Source of the DNA: Mycolicibacterium baixiangningiae
GTDB taxonomy: Bacteria; Actinomycetota; Actinomycetes; Mycobacteriales; Mycobacteriaceae
Length of the DNA: 64,000 nucleotides
Direction of reading: 5' to 3'
NCBI RefSeq assembly: GCF_016313185.1
Contig: NZ_CP066218.1
Span: forward strand, 2,852,001-2,916,000
Made by a program: the position numbers and the translations under genes. Under the pieces are notes generated by a model that did no database searches, was not told where the DNA came from, and worked only from the letters and a program-made list of their open reading frames with translations. This document shows positions 8,611 to 17,186 of the stretch, piece by piece. Numbering within the stretch: position 1 is the stretch's first letter; every line of letters starts with the position of its first letter.

Positions 8611-9183
8611 ATGACGACCATGTCTGACCGCCACCACATGACCTACGAGGACTTCGGCCGTAAGTTCTTCGAAGTCGCCGTCACCGAGGAACGGGTCGCC
8701 GCGGCGATCGGCGAGATCGCCGGCGATGCGTTCGAGATGGGCCCGATGGGTCAGGGGCCGGGCGGGATCGCCAAGGTCACCGCCCGGGTCAAAATCCAGC
8801 AGCCGCGGGTGACCCGCCACGTCGGCGAGATGATCACGTTCGCGATCCGGATACCGCTCGAGATCGACATGGTGGTCGACCTGCGCATCGACAAACCGAA
8901 GTTCGTGGTCTACGGCGAGATCTCGTTGCGCGCCTCGGCGCTCGCGGCGCAACCGCTGCTGCTCGTCCTCGACGTCCGAAAGCCGCGACCGTCGGACATC
9001 TCGATCCACGTGACGTCGAAAGGTTTGCGCGCCGAGGTGGTTCGCATCATCGGCGGCATCGACGCCGAGATCAAACGCTTCATCGCCGCCCACGTCGCCG
9101 GCGAGATCGAGAGCCCGGAAAGCAAGCAGGCACAGGTCATCGACGTCGCCGAGATGATCGACGAATCCTGGACGGGTATCTGA
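8611..9183 (+). CDS. Conserved mycobacterial protein of unknown function
   Basis: A 190-residue soluble protein. A helical N-terminus (YEDFGRKFFEVAVTEERVAA) is followed by long alternating beta strands, then a C-terminal helix with conserved-looking IGGIDAEIKRFIAAHV. The strand pattern suggests a lipid- or ligand-binding beta barrel, but I recognise no named family. Two starts are possible: ATG at 8611 or the internal ATG at 8620. It converges on the methyltransferase gene with only 6 bases between stops. Confidence 0.75.
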   Translation: MTTMSDRHHMTYEDFGRKFFEVAVTEERVAAAIGEIAGDAFEMGPMGQGPGGIAKVTARVKIQQPRVTRHVGEMITFAIRIPLEIDMVVDLRIDKPKFVVYGEISLRASALAAQPLLLVLDVRKPRPSDISIHVTSKGLRAEVVRIIGGIDAEIKRFIAAHVAGEIESPESKQAQVIDVAEMIDESWTGI

Positions 9184-9189
9184 GCCGGT

Positions 9190-10071
9190 CTACTTCTCCA
9201 GGGTGAACTGGTTGACGTCGATGTAGCCCACCCGGAACATGTCGGCGCACCCGGTGAGGTACTTCATGTAGCGGTCGTAGACCTCTTCGGACTGGATGGC
9301 GATCGCCTCGTCGCGACGCGACTGGAGGGCGGCGGCCCAGATGTCGAGAGTCTTGGCGTAGTGCGGTTGGAGCGACTGCACCCGCTGGACGGTGAATCCG
9401 CCCGCGGTGGCGCGCTCCTCGACCATCGGGATCGAGGGCAGCCGGCCGCCGGGGAAGATCTCGGTCACGATGAACCGCACGAACCGGGCGAACTGGAACG
9501 ACAGCGGCATCCCGCGATCGGCCATCTCGTTCGGATGCAGCCCGGTGATGGTGTGCAGCAACATCGCCCCGTCGTGGGGCAGGACGCGGTGGGCCATCTC
9601 GAAGAACGCGTCGTAGCGGTCGTGACCGAAGTGTTCGAAGGCGCCGATCGACACGATGCGGTCGACGGGCTGGTCGAACTGCTCCCAGCCCTGCAGGAGG
9701 ACGGTTTTGCCGCGGGGGCTCGGATCGGCGGCGAACCGGGTCTGCACGTGGGCCTGCTGGTTCTCCGACAGCGTCAGACCGATGACGTTGACGTCGTAGC
9801 GCTCGATGGCCCGCAGCATCGTCGAACCCCAGCCGCAGCCGACGTCGAGAAGCGTCATCCCGGGCTGCAGGCCCAGCTTGCCCAGTGCGAGGTCGATCTT
9901 GGCGAGCTGGGCTTCCTCGAGCGTCATGTCGTCGCGCTCGAAGTAGGCGCAGCTGTAGGTGCGGGTCGGGTCCAGGAAGAGTTCGAAGAACTCGTCGGAG
10001 AGGTCGTAATGGGCCTGCACGTCGTCGAAGTGCGGCGTCATCACGTTCCGGTCGTCCGGTGGGGTCGGCAT
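9190..10071 (-). CDS. Mycolic acid cyclopropane synthase/methyltransferase family enzyme
   Basis: A 293-residue SAM-dependent enzyme of the CmaA/MmaA/PcaA/UmaA family, which methylates or cyclopropanates double bonds of mycolic acids carried on ACP. The N-terminus has [20 protein letters not shown] and TYSCAYF, both family hallmarks. The SAM-binding motif VGCGWGSTM lies near 77-85, [12 protein letters not shown] near 142-153, and the C-terminus ends [15 protein letters not shown]. Length matches the family (286-302). The ATG at 10071 is preceded by TACGAT ending 6 nt upstream, consistent with a leaderless transcript. Which modification it makes cannot be decided from sequence by eye. Confidence 0.92.
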   Translation of the reverse strand: MPTPPDDRNVMTPHFDDVQAHYDLSDEFFELFLDPTRTYSCAYFERDDMTLEEAQLAKIDLALGKLGLQPGMTLLDVGCGWGSTMLRAIERYDVNVIGLTLSENQQAHVQTRFAADPSPRGKTVLLQGWEQFDQPVDRIVSIGAFEHFGHDRYDAFFEMAHRVLPHDGAMLLHTITGLHPNEMADRGMPLSFQFARFVRFIVTEIFPGGRLPSIPMVEERATAGGFTVQRVQSLQPHYAKTLDIWAAALQSRRDEAIAIQSEEVYDRYMKYLTGCADMFRVGYIDVNQFTLEK

Positions 10072-10077
10072 CAGGTC

Positions 10078-10083
10078 ATCGTA
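10078..10083 (-). promoter_or_regulatory. -10 element of the cyclopropane synthase-type gene
   Basis: TACGAT on the minus strand fits the mycobacterial TANNNT -10 consensus and ends 6 bases before the ATG at 10071. That spacing places the transcription start at or next to the first codon. Confidence 0.5.
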
Positions 10084-10183
10084 TTACCGGGGTTTCGCGA
10101 ATTGACCAGGTATCAGCCGACGTTCCCGGATTTCGACGGCGTCCCCGCGGGTACGCCAGAAGTGCGCGAAGAAAGGATCACAC

Positions 10184-10741
10184 ATGCCAAAGGAACTACA
10201 GGGCCGCAAGATCGCCATCCTCGCCGCGGACGGCGTGGAAAAAGTCGAACTCGAACAGCCGCGCGCCGCGGTGGAGACCGCGGGCGGACAGGTCGAACTG
10301 CTGTCGGTGAATGCCGGTGAGATCGAGGCGCGCAACCACGACCTCGAACCCGCGGGCAAGTTCGCGGTCGACCGCCCGGTCGGCGAGGCCTCGGTCGACG
10401 AGTTCGACGGGCTCGTCCTGCCCGGGGGCACCGTCAATCCCGACAAGCTGCGACTCGACGAGTCGGCGGTGGCGTTCGTGCGCGATTTCGTGCGGTCCGG
10501 TAAGCCGGTGGCCGCGATCTGCCACGGCCCATGGACGCTGGTCGAAGCCGACGTGGTGCGGGGCCGGACGCTCACGTCGTACCCGAGCATTCGTACCGAC
10601 CTGCGCAACGCCGGCGCCACCGTCGTCGACCAAGAGGTCTGCATCGACGGGAACCTGATCACCAGCCGGTCGCCGAAAGACCTGCGGGCCTTCTGTCAGG
10701 CCATCACCGATCAGTTCGCCAGTACGCCGGCCCGTACCTGA
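10184..10741 (+). CDS. DJ-1/PfpI family protein (type 1 glutamine amidotransferase-like)
   Basis: A 185-residue single-domain protein of the PfpI/YhbO branch. The nucleophilic elbow AAICHGPWTL carries the expected Cys near 108, followed by His. The acid residue is probably the Glu in DGVEKVEL near the N-terminus, and DGLVLPGGTVNPD matches the family LPGG turn. Members act as stress-protective deglycase-like enzymes, hydratases or proteases; the precise activity is debated. ATG at 10184 follows a GAAAGGA ribosome-binding site. It diverges from the methyltransferase gene over 112 bp. Substrate unknown. Confidence 0.88.
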   Translation: MPKELQGRKIAILAADGVEKVELEQPRAAVETAGGQVELLSVNAGEIEARNHDLEPAGKFAVDRPVGEASVDEFDGLVLPGGTVNPDKLRLDESAVAFVRDFVRSGKPVAAICHGPWTLVEADVVRGRTLTSYPSIRTDLRNAGATVVDQEVCIDGNLITSRSPKDLRAFCQAITDQFASTPART

Positions 10742-10797
10742 GTCGACAGGCACGGCAACGACTTTCGCGACACCGCACCAGCAGGGCGTCAGCTGCG

Positions 10798-10803
10798 TAC
10801 AGT
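10798..10803 (+). promoter_or_regulatory. -10 element of the NDH-2-like gene
   Basis: TACAGT matches TANNNT and is followed by 7 bases before the ATG at 10811. This argues for a leaderless start at that ATG and against the in-frame GTG at 10802, which lies inside the hexamer. Confidence 0.5.
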
Positions 10804-10810
10804 GGGGCCG

Positions 10811-12133
10811 ATGACCTCGGTGGTAATCGTCGGCAGCGGGTTCACCGGCTTCGAATGCGCCCGTCACCTCGCCCGCAGATTGCGCAAACGCGAAGGGGAC
10901 GGCTCCGAACCGGTCGAGATCACGATCATCTCGCCCGTCGACTACATGCTCTACACCCCGTTACTGCCTGATGTGGCAGGCGGTTTGGTGGACGCCCGGT
11001 TCGTGACGATCCCGCTGGCCAACAGCCTGCGGGGCGTGCGGGCCGTGCGCGGGCGGGTCGACGGTGTGGACTTCGACGCGCGCACCGTGTCGTTCACCGA
11101 CCCGGAACAGCGCACCCGCAGCAAGTCGTGGGATCGCCTCGTGCTCACGCCGGGTTCGGTGACGCGCCTGTTCGACGTCCCGGGCCTCGCCGAGCACGCC
11201 CGTGGACTGAAGTCGACCGCCGAGGCGCTCTATCTGCGCGACCACGTACTCGAGCAGCTCGAACTGGCAATCAACGACGAGGATCCCACCCTGGCCGCCG
11301 CCAGACGCACGATCGTCGTGGTCGGCGCGTCGTACTCCGGTACGGAACTGGCGGTGCAATTGCGGGCGCTGGCCGACGCAGCGGCCCAACAGATGGGTTT
11401 CGACACCGACAGTGTGCGGTTCGTGCTGATGGACCTCGCCGAACAGGTGATGCCGGAGGTCGGGGAGAAGCTGGGCGCGGCAGCACAGCGGGTGCTGCGC
11501 GGCCGGGGCGTCGACGTTCGGCTGGGGGTGACGCTCGAGGAGGTGTACCCCGACCACGTGCTGCTCACCGACGGCACCCGGATCGACACCCACACCGTTG
11601 CATGGGTCACCGGGGTCACCGGCGCACCACTCATCGAGACGCTCGGACTGCCCACCGAGAAGGGCCGGCTGAAGGTCGACGCCGATCTGCAGGTCCCCGG
11701 CCACCCCGACGTGTTCGCGGCCGGTGACGCGGCCGCCGTCCCTGACCTCACCCAGTCCGGCGCCATCACGCCACCCACGGCCCAGCACGCCACCCGACAG
11801 GGAAAGGTGTTGGCGCGCAACGTCGCCGCCAGCCTGGGGCACGGCACCAAGAAGATCTACAAGCACCGGAACATGGGTCTGGTGGTCGACCTGGGGCCTC
11901 GCTACGCGGTCGCCAACCCGCTCGGTGTGCAGCTGTCCGGACTGCCCGCAAAAGCGGTGACGCGGGCCTACCACCTGTACGCCATCCCGCGGTTCGTCAA
12001 CCGATGGGCGGTCTCGCTGGCCTATCTGACCGATGTGTTCTTCGCGCGGTCGGTGGTGTCGATCGGGCTGTCGTCCGCCGAGGATGCGCGGTTCTCGGCC
12101 AGCGAGGGCATCCCCATGCCGAAAGCGGACTGA
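10811..12133 (+). CDS. NDH-2-like NAD(P)H:quinone oxidoreductase
   Basis: A 440-residue two-dinucleotide-binding flavoprotein. The FAD motif VGSGFTG is at about 7-13, the second Rossmann motif VVVGASYSGTELA near 165, and the late FAD motif DVFAAGDAA near 305. PVDYMLYTPLLP is the segment typical of type II NADH dehydrogenases. The C-terminus is amphipathic and aromatic (RAYHLYAIPRFVNRW), fitting peripheral attachment to the membrane. The family oxidises NAD(P)H and reduces menaquinone or another acceptor without pumping protons. It is a divergent member rather than an obvious ndh orthologue, so the electron acceptor is uncertain. Confidence 0.87.
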   Translation: MTSVVIVGSGFTGFECARHLARRLRKREGDGSEPVEITIISPVDYMLYTPLLPDVAGGLVDARFVTIPLANSLRGVRAVRGRVDGVDFDARTVSFTDPEQRTRSKSWDRLVLTPGSVTRLFDVPGLAEHARGLKSTAEALYLRDHVLEQLELAINDEDPTLAAARRTIVVVGASYSGTELAVQLRALADAAAQQMGFDTDSVRFVLMDLAEQVMPEVGEKLGAAAQRVLRGRGVDVRLGVTLEEVYPDHVLLTDGTRIDTHTVAWVTGVTGAPLIETLGLPTEKGRLKVDADLQVPGHPDVFAAGDAAAVPDLTQSGAITPPTAQHATRQGKVLARNVAASLGHGTKKIYKHRNMGLVVDLGPRYAVANPLGVQLSGLPAKAVTRAYHLYAIPRFVNRWAVSLAYLTDVFFARSVVSIGLSSAEDARFSASEGIPMPKAD

Positions 12134-12165
12134 TTCAAACGGCCCGCAGCGGGAACAGTAATGCC

Positions 12166-12357
12166 ATGGCTACCTATCGTGTTCGGAATCCGAAGGGTGA
12201 CGTCGTCGACACCAAGGACATCGAGAGCGCCGATGACGCGCATGCCTGGTTCGTCGACGAGGTGCCCGGCAACGAGCTGGGCTGGCGGATGGAAGTCCAG
12301 GTCGAAGAGGACCGGTGGGACTTCGTCGACGACAGCGAGGGTGACCGCTCCTACTGA
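12166..12357 (+). CDS. Small conserved protein
   Basis: A 63-residue protein with a beta-strand start (ATYRVRNPKGDVVDTK), a central helix around DDAHAWF and a strand pair rich in Trp and acidic residues. No membrane segment or signal peptide. It lies 32 bases after the NDH-2-like gene and 19 bases before the NUDIX gene on the same strand. The frame extends upstream into the dehydrogenase gene, but ATG at 12166 is the first sensible start. Function unknown. Confidence 0.65.
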   Translation: MATYRVRNPKGDVVDTKDIESADDAHAWFVDEVPGNELGWRMEVQVEEDRWDFVDDSEGDRSY

Positions 12358-12376
12358 CCGGGCGTGAGGGAGCGCC

Positions 12377-12850
12377 GTGCCGAAGCTCAGTGCGGGTCTG
12401 CTGCTCTACCGGGTGGTCGACGGCGTAGTCGAGGTGTTGCTCGGCCATCCGGGTGGGCCGTTCTGGGTGCGCCGTGACGATGGCGCCTGGTCAGTCCCCA
12501 AGGGTGAGTACACCGTTGAGGAAGACCCGTGGGAGGCCGCGCAGCGGGAGTTCCGCGAAGAACTCGGGTCGCCGGTGCCGCCGGGAGATCCGATGCGCCT
12601 CGAACCGGTCAAGCAGGCCGGAGGCAAGATCGTCACGGTGTTCGCCGTCCGCGGCGACCTGGACCCGGACACCGCGGTGAGCAACACGTTCTCCCTGGAG
12701 TGGCCGAAAGGCTCCGGCTCGGTCAGGGAGTTTCCCGAGATCGACCGGGTGGCTTGGTTTCCGGTGTCGGCCGCTCGGACGAAACTGCTTGCGGGTCAGC
12801 GGCCGGTGCTCGATCAGCTGATGGAACTCGTTGCCGCAGAACGCGAGTAG
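12377..12850 (+). CDS. NUDIX hydrolase
   Basis: A 157-residue protein. The NUDIX box begins at PKGEY near 45-49 and continues to REFREELG near 60-67, matching the GX5EX7REUXEEXGU pattern that binds divalent metal. NUDIX enzymes hydrolyse nucleoside diphosphates linked to another moiety. The N-terminus SAGLLLYR and the segment VLLGHPGGPFW resemble bacterial dinucleoside polyphosphate or NTP pyrophosphohydrolases, but substrate is unresolved. GTG start at 12377. The last 128 bp overlap the 3' end of the convergent SnoaL-like gene. Confidence 0.88.
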   Translation: MPKLSAGLLLYRVVDGVVEVLLGHPGGPFWVRRDDGAWSVPKGEYTVEEDPWEAAQREFREELGSPVPPGDPMRLEPVKQAGGKIVTVFAVRGDLDPDTAVSNTFSLEWPKGSGSVREFPEIDRVAWFPVSAARTKLLAGQRPVLDQLMELVAAERE

Positions 12851-13289
12851 CGGCGACGTCGATCGCGTTGACGGTGAGCGCGCGCCCGTGGATCCGCCAG
12901 CCCGCCGGCGTGCGCTGGTATTCGTCGTCGTACCGCAGGTGCCACACGACGTCGGTCACCGTGCCGTCGGCGGTGCTCCAGTGGTGGGCGATGCAGGTGA
13001 TCCGCCCCAGCGCGTATCCGTGGTCGGGGGTGGTGGCATACACCTCGCCGACGATCGCGTGCTCGGTGCGCTCGACTCCGGACAGGGCCGCCATCGCCGC
13101 GCGGACTCCGTCGTGGCCGTGCAGGTGGCGCGCCGGCTCCAGGATGCGCGGTGGATCGGGAAGACGCAGTTCGGCGGTCTCGGTGAACAGGTTGACGACG
13201 TCATCGAAGCGGCGGTCGTCGACGGCGGCGGCGGCGTAGAGGTGAACCAGGTCGGCCAATGCCAGACGATCGGCCGCGGGAAGGGTCAC
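12723..13289 (-). CDS. SnoaL-like (NTF2-fold) protein
   Basis: A 188-residue protein. Residues 1-135 match the SnoaL_4/NTF2-like pattern: LADLVHLYAAAAVDDRRFDDVVNLF, HGHDGVRAAMAALSG, and strands ending in a Trp-Arg-Ile-His-Gly-Arg segment. This fold appears in polyketide cyclases and ring-hydroxylating dioxygenase beta subunits. The C-terminal 45 residues are Pro/Arg-rich and lie antisense to the NUDIX gene, so the true conserved domain ends earlier. GTG at 13289 overlaps the stop of the LLM oxidoreductase by GTGA, indicating co-translation downstream of it. Confidence 0.75.
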   Translation of the reverse strand: MTLPAADRLALADLVHLYAAAAVDDRRFDDVVNLFTETAELRLPDPPRILEPARHLHGHDGVRAAMAALSGVERTEHAIVGEVYATTPDHGYALGRITCIAHHWSTADGTVTDVVWHLRYDDEYQRTPAGWRIHGRALTVNAIDVAATRVLRQRVPSADRAPAADPQAVSSERPTPETKPPGRSRETP

Positions 13290-14161
13290 GGTGTCAATCC
13301 GAGCCGCTGCGCGCACGCCGACACCACGTCGGCCGCCTCCTCGAGGGTGGTGACGTCCGGCATCGCCAGCACGACCCGGTCGGCACCCAGTTGGGCGAGC
13401 TTCTCCGCGCGACCCGCGTCAATCTTGGCCACCGAATGCCCGAGCGACAACTCGATCGATCCCGGGTCGCGACCGGATTCGGTTGCCGCCCCGTGCATCT
13501 CGGCGACCAGCGCGGTGAGCGCTTCGCCTGTGACACCCAGCGGCTGAAAGCCGTCGCCGAACCGTCCGGCGCGCCGGGCCGCGGCCCGGCTGTGTCCACC
13601 GATGTGGACGGGAATCCGCGCGGCCGGTTTCGGATAGGACATGGCGTGGTCGAAGTCGAAGTACTCACCGTGGAAACTCGCGCCCTGCGGGGTGTCCGCC
13701 CACAGCGCGCGCAACACCTGGATCTGCTCGTCGGCGCGTCGCCCGCGGGTGGTGAAGTCGACGCCGCACGCCCGGAGTTCCTCGGCGAGCCATCCGGTCC
13801 CGACGGCCAGGCGCACCCGCCCGCCCGACAGCGCGTCGACCGTCGCCACCCGCTTGGCCAGCGCCACCGGATGATGGTTGGGCAGCACCAGCACGCCGGT
13901 CGCCAGACCCAGCCGTTCGGTGTGCGCGGCAAGGAACGCGAGCAGATCGAGCGGATCGGGTACCGGGGTGTCGGCGGTGAGTTCGACCCGCCCGGAGGGG
14001 TCGTAGGGATAGACGCTGGCGTACTGCGTCATCAGCACGGTGTGTTCGACCACGACGATCGACTCGAATCCGCACGCCTCGAGATGCCGGGCGAAAGCCG
14101 CCATCCACGCTGGATCGACGGTGACTCCGGCGGCAACCGGCGCGACGACGGCGTACTTCAC
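13286..14161 (-). CDS. LLM-class (F420-type) oxidoreductase
   Basis: A 291-residue TIM-barrel enzyme of the bacterial luciferase-like family. Typical segments are visible: [30 protein letters not shown], the GTGWLAEE turn and [25 protein letters not shown]. In mycobacteria most proteins with this signature use coenzyme F420 rather than FMN. The GTG start at 14161 overlaps the stop of the upstream kinase remnant by GTGA, and its own stop overlaps the SnoaL-like gene, so the three form one coupled unit. Substrate unknown. Confidence 0.88.
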   Translation of the reverse strand: MKYAVVAPVAAGVTVDPAWMAAFARHLEACGFESIVVVEHTVLMTQYASVYPYDPSGRVELTADTPVPDPLDLLAFLAAHTERLGLATGVLVLPNHHPVALAKRVATVDALSGGRVRLAVGTGWLAEELRACGVDFTTRGRRADEQIQVLRALWADTPQGASFHGEYFDFDHAMSYPKPAARIPVHIGGHSRAAARRAGRFGDGFQPLGVTGEALTALVAEMHGAATESGRDPGSIELSLGHSVAKIDAGRAEKLAQLGADRVVLAMPDVTTLEEAADVVSACAQRLGLTP

Positions 14162-14619
14162 CGGAACGGCATCCCGTTGCTGCGCCGGATCTCCTCGCGG
14201 CACTCCCGCCGGGCCATACCGGTCTGCTGCGTGCAGACCCGCACCGGCGACTCCTCGGCGCAGAGCCCGCTGATGTCCTTCACCCAACGCGCAAGCCCGA
14301 AGTCCGCCAGACGGATTCGCTGCTCACCGGACCCGGGCCGGGGCAGCAGGATGTTGGCAGGTTTGACGTCGCGGTGCAGCAGGTCGCGCTGATGGTCCAC
14401 GTAACCCATGGAGATCCACATCTGACCGTCGTACTCGCCGCGGCCGTGGACACCGACGATGTGCGGATGCCACAGCGTCGCGGCGATCTCGGCTTCCCGG
14501 TGGAACCGCTCTCGGTAGTCGGCGTCCGCTGATACGGTCGCGGGCAGCACCTTCAGCGCGTCGCCCAGCGGTCGCACGATGGTGTGGCCCGCGAACGTCG
14601 CCCCCTCGGCCAACGGCAT
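14158..14619 (-). pseudogene. Deletion-scarred serine/threonine protein kinase
   Basis: A 153-residue open frame that keeps pieces of a Hanks-type kinase in order but lacks essential blocks. The Gly-rich loop is missing: RPLG runs straight into DALKVLP, which holds the would-be ATP lysine. The alphaC segment [22 protein letters not shown] follows. About 40 residues between the hinge (MGYVD) and [17 protein letters not shown] are absent. DFGLARWV is present, but the activation segment and the whole C-lobe are replaced by a short Cys-containing tail. All losses keep the frame. A TACTAT -10 lies 6 nt before the ATG, so it may still be expressed. It could be a decaying gene or a retained small pseudokinase. 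Confidence 0.75.
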
Positions 14620-14625
14620 GGCGCG

Positions 14626-14631
14626 ATAGTA
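14626..14631 (-). promoter_or_regulatory. -10 element of the kinase remnant
   Basis: TACTAT on the minus strand fits TANNNT and ends 6 bases before the ATG at 14619, predicting a leaderless transcript that continues into the LLM oxidoreductase and SnoaL-like genes. Confidence 0.45.
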
Positions 14632-14689
14632 CAGATCGGTGTTGGCGGGTGAGCGAAGGTCGACGACGACACGAGCGAAGGGCAGGTCC

Positions 14690-15034
14690 GTGGCAACGGT
14701 TCACGTGGGCGGGCAACCGCTACCCGGCACTTTCACCAACCACTTCCTGGCACACCTGCAGGTGGCCACAGTCGCGCGGTTCGCCGCGGGGAAGGGATTC
14801 TTCCTCACGACCGCAGAGGTCGGCGAAGACGGCGCCGAGCGGACGGTGAGTCACTGGCTGCACCCTGCGCTGCCGGTCAGCTTCGCATTCGACGTCTCCG
14901 ACGGATCAGGTGGCCGCGTGGCACCGGAAGCGCTGCAGGACAACGAAATCGAAGAGATCACCGCGGCCATGGACACGCCCAACGGCGTCCGCGGCAGTGA
15001 CGGCCTGTGGTGGCCGTTCACCGAGCAGGTGTAG
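14690..15034 (+). CDS. Conserved hypothetical protein
   Basis: A 114-residue soluble protein with GTG start. It opens with short strands ([12 protein letters not shown]), contains [25 protein letters not shown], and ends with an acidic segment and a Trp-rich tail. No signal peptide or catalytic motif is visible. Its promoter region lies between it and the divergent kinase remnant. It precedes the acyltransferase by 41 bases on the same strand. Function unknown. Confidence 0.65.
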   Translation: MATVHVGGQPLPGTFTNHFLAHLQVATVARFAAGKGFFLTTAEVGEDGAERTVSHWLHPALPVSFAFDVSDGSGGRVAPEALQDNEIEEITAAMDTPNGVRGSDGLWWPFTEQV

Positions 15035-15075
15035 CGCAGGTTTCGGGTGCCCGCAGGGCGTCAATACGAGGTGCC

Positions 15076-15921
15076 ATGGCTGGGATCGGCGACGTCCTCG
15101 ACTGGGCCAAACACCAGGTGTCATCCCGGGTGCCGAAGGCGGATCTGGACCAGCGCGACTCCGACTTCATCCGCGAGCAGCTGCCCGGCACCTGGCTGTT
15201 GGCGTCGTTGTATTTCCGCGCGGATGTGCGGGGACTGGACCGCATCCCGCGCGACGGCCCCGTCCTGCTCGTCGGTAACCACAGCGGGGGCAACATCCCG
15301 CCCGACACCTTCGTCTTCACGCTGGCCTTCTGCTCGTATTTCGGTGTCGAGCGGCCGTTCTACCAATTGGCGCACAACCTGGTGGTGTCCGCACCGGGAC
15401 TGGGCTGGTTGCGCAAATTCGGCACGGTGGCGGCAAATCACGACAACGCCCGGTTGGCGCTGGAGTCCGGTGCCGCCCTGCTGGTCTATCCGGGAGGCGA
15501 CTACGAGGTGTTCCGGCCGTCGTGGGAACGGCACCGTGTCGACTTCGGTGGCCGCAAGGGTTACGTGCGGTTGGCCCGTGAAGCGGGCGTGCCCATCGTG
15601 CCGGTCGCCAGCGTCGGCGGTCAGGAGGCGGCGCTGTTCCTCGACCGCGGCCAGTGGCTCGCGCGGCTGTTGATGGTGGACAAGCTGGCGCGGTTGAAGA
15701 GCGTGCCGATCCTGCTCGCGCCGCCGTGGGGTCTGGTGATCAGCGACCTCATCCCGCGGCTGCCGTTGCCCACGAAGATCGTGATCGAGGTGCAGGAACC
15801 CATCGACGCCTCCGACATCGCCGACTCCGACGACGACGTGATCAACGACAAGGTGGTGGCCAGCCTGCAGGGCGGGGTGGACAGTTTGGCGGCGGAGCGA
15901 CGTTTCCCGGTGCTGGGCTGA
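15076..15921 (+). CDS. Phospholipid/glycerol acyltransferase (PlsC-like)
   Basis: A 281-residue acyltransferase. The catalytic motif appears as GNHSGGNIPPDTF near 74-86, with His and Asp in the HX4-6D arrangement. The second block is YPGGDYEVFRPS near 139-150, and a third is GVPIVPVASVGGQE near 176-189. These enzymes move an acyl chain from CoA or ACP to glycerolipids or related acceptors at the inner face of the membrane. The IS110 element is inserted exactly at its stop codon, and the reading frame still ends at TGA 15919-15921. The uninterrupted locus would have linked it closely to the SRPBCC gene now at 17487. Confidence 0.88.
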   Translation: MAGIGDVLDWAKHQVSSRVPKADLDQRDSDFIREQLPGTWLLASLYFRADVRGLDRIPRDGPVLLVGNHSGGNIPPDTFVFTLAFCSYFGVERPFYQLAHNLVVSAPGLGWLRKFGTVAANHDNARLALESGAALLVYPGGDYEVFRPSWERHRVDFGGRKGYVRLAREAGVPIVPVASVGGQEAALFLDRGQWLARLLMVDKLARLKSVPILLAPPWGLVISDLIPRLPLPTKIVIEVQEPIDASDIADSDDDVINDKVVASLQGGVDSLAAERRFPVLG

Positions 15922-15935
15922 TGAGTAGCCCTGTG

Positions 15936-17186
15936 TCAAGCAGTGGGTGGTTGGCTTCGCAGGAATGCCTGCAGGGCCCCATGTCGGTCGGGGTTGTAGG
16001 CAGTGTGGTCTTGCCAGCAGTGCCAGATGACGTAGAGCCAGGCTCTGGCCAGGATGCGCACGGCGTGTTGATGGTCGTGTCCGCGGGATCGGGCTTGGCG
16101 GTAGAGGTTTTCAGCCCAGGGGTTCGCGGCGCGGGAATCGGCGGCGAAGTCGGTGACGGCGTCGCGCAGGTGTTTATCGCAGGCCCATCGGAATCCGACC
16201 GAACGCATGGTGCCCGATTGGCGGGTCGACGGTGCGACCCCGGCCAGGCAGGCCAGCGATTCGGGGGTGGGGAATCGTGCGCGGCAGTCGCCGATTTCAG
16301 CGACAAGCTTTGCGGCCCTGACAGTTCCGCTGCGGGGCAGGCTGGTGAAGATGTGCGCATCGACGTGAGCGTCGAGCTGGTCGCCGATCTGGCGGTACAG
16401 CACCTTGATCTGTGCGACGAGGGTCTTGAGGCTGGTGACCAGGGCGGCGGTGACGCCGGCATGAGCGCGGCTGTGCTCGCCGGTGATGCCGTGAGGCGCA
16501 CTGGCCAGGTGTGCGTGCAACACAGCGGGATCGGTACCGCCGGTGTAGCCGACCGAGGCCAGCCAGGCGCTCAGACGTTTGGGGGTCAACCAGTCGGCGC
16601 GGTCTTGGCAGTCGAATCGGGCCAGGAACGCCAGGCTGATCGGCGAGTCGAGATCGCTGAACAATCCGACGGCACCGGGAAAGACGCGGTTGAGGTGTTC
16701 ACGCAGCTGGTTGGCCAGTGCGACCCGGTGTTTGATGAGGTCTTTGCGGGCCCGGCAGGCGGTGCGCAGCGCGGTGGTGGCCGCGGTGTCAGGCACCAGG
16801 GGACGCAGTCGGGTGCGGTCGGTGCGCAGGGTGTCGGCCAGCACGAAGGCGTCGAACCGGTCGTCTTTGTTGCCGGCCGAGCCGTAGCGGCTGCGCAGGT
16901 TCTTGAGCTGGTTGGGGCTGATCACCACGACGGTGACCTCGGCGTCGAGCAGCGCCTCGACCAGTGGCCCATCGGGGCGTTCGATGGCTACCTCGCTGAC
17001 TCCCATGCGGGCCAGCAGACCCAGCAGAACTCGCAGCCCGACAGCGTTGTGCTCAACGGCGCTTCGATGGATCTCGCTGCCACGGGCATCCACGATCGAG
17101 ATCGCGTGATCGCGCCCAGCCCAGTCGATTCCGCAGGTCATGTTGTTGGCGGGTTTCGGCGCCAACACCGGTGGGGCATACTTCAT
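15936..17186 (-). CDS. IS110-family transposase (DEDD recombinase)
   Basis: A 416-residue protein. The N-terminal RuvC-like DEDD domain shows Asp21 in CGIDWAGRDH, Glu69 in VAIERPDG, and Asp109/Asp112 in NKDDRFDAFVLAD. The C-terminal Transposase_20 domain includes FTSLPRSGTVRAAKLVAEIGD and the APSTRQSG segment likely to supply the catalytic serine. IS110 enzymes recombine DNA guided by an element-encoded bridge RNA. The frame is intact with no frameshift, so the element may still be active. ATG at 17186 was chosen; the upstream in-frame extension to 17333 runs through the probable bridge RNA region. Confidence 0.95.
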   Translation of the reverse strand: MKYAPPVLAPKPANNMTCGIDWAGRDHAISIVDARGSEIHRSAVEHNAVGLRVLLGLLARMGVSEVAIERPDGPLVEALLDAEVTVVVISPNQLKNLRSRYGSAGNKDDRFDAFVLADTLRTDRTRLRPLVPDTAATTALRTACRARKDLIKHRVALANQLREHLNRVFPGAVGLFSDLDSPISLAFLARFDCQDRADWLTPKRLSAWLASVGYTGGTDPAVLHAHLASAPHGITGEHSRAHAGVTAALVTSLKTLVAQIKVLYRQIGDQLDAHVDAHIFTSLPRSGTVRAAKLVAEIGDCRARFPTPESLACLAGVAPSTRQSGTMRSVGFRWACDKHLRDAVTDFAADSRAANPWAENLYRQARSRGHDHQHAVRILARAWLYVIWHCWQDHTAYNPDRHGALQAFLRSQPPTA

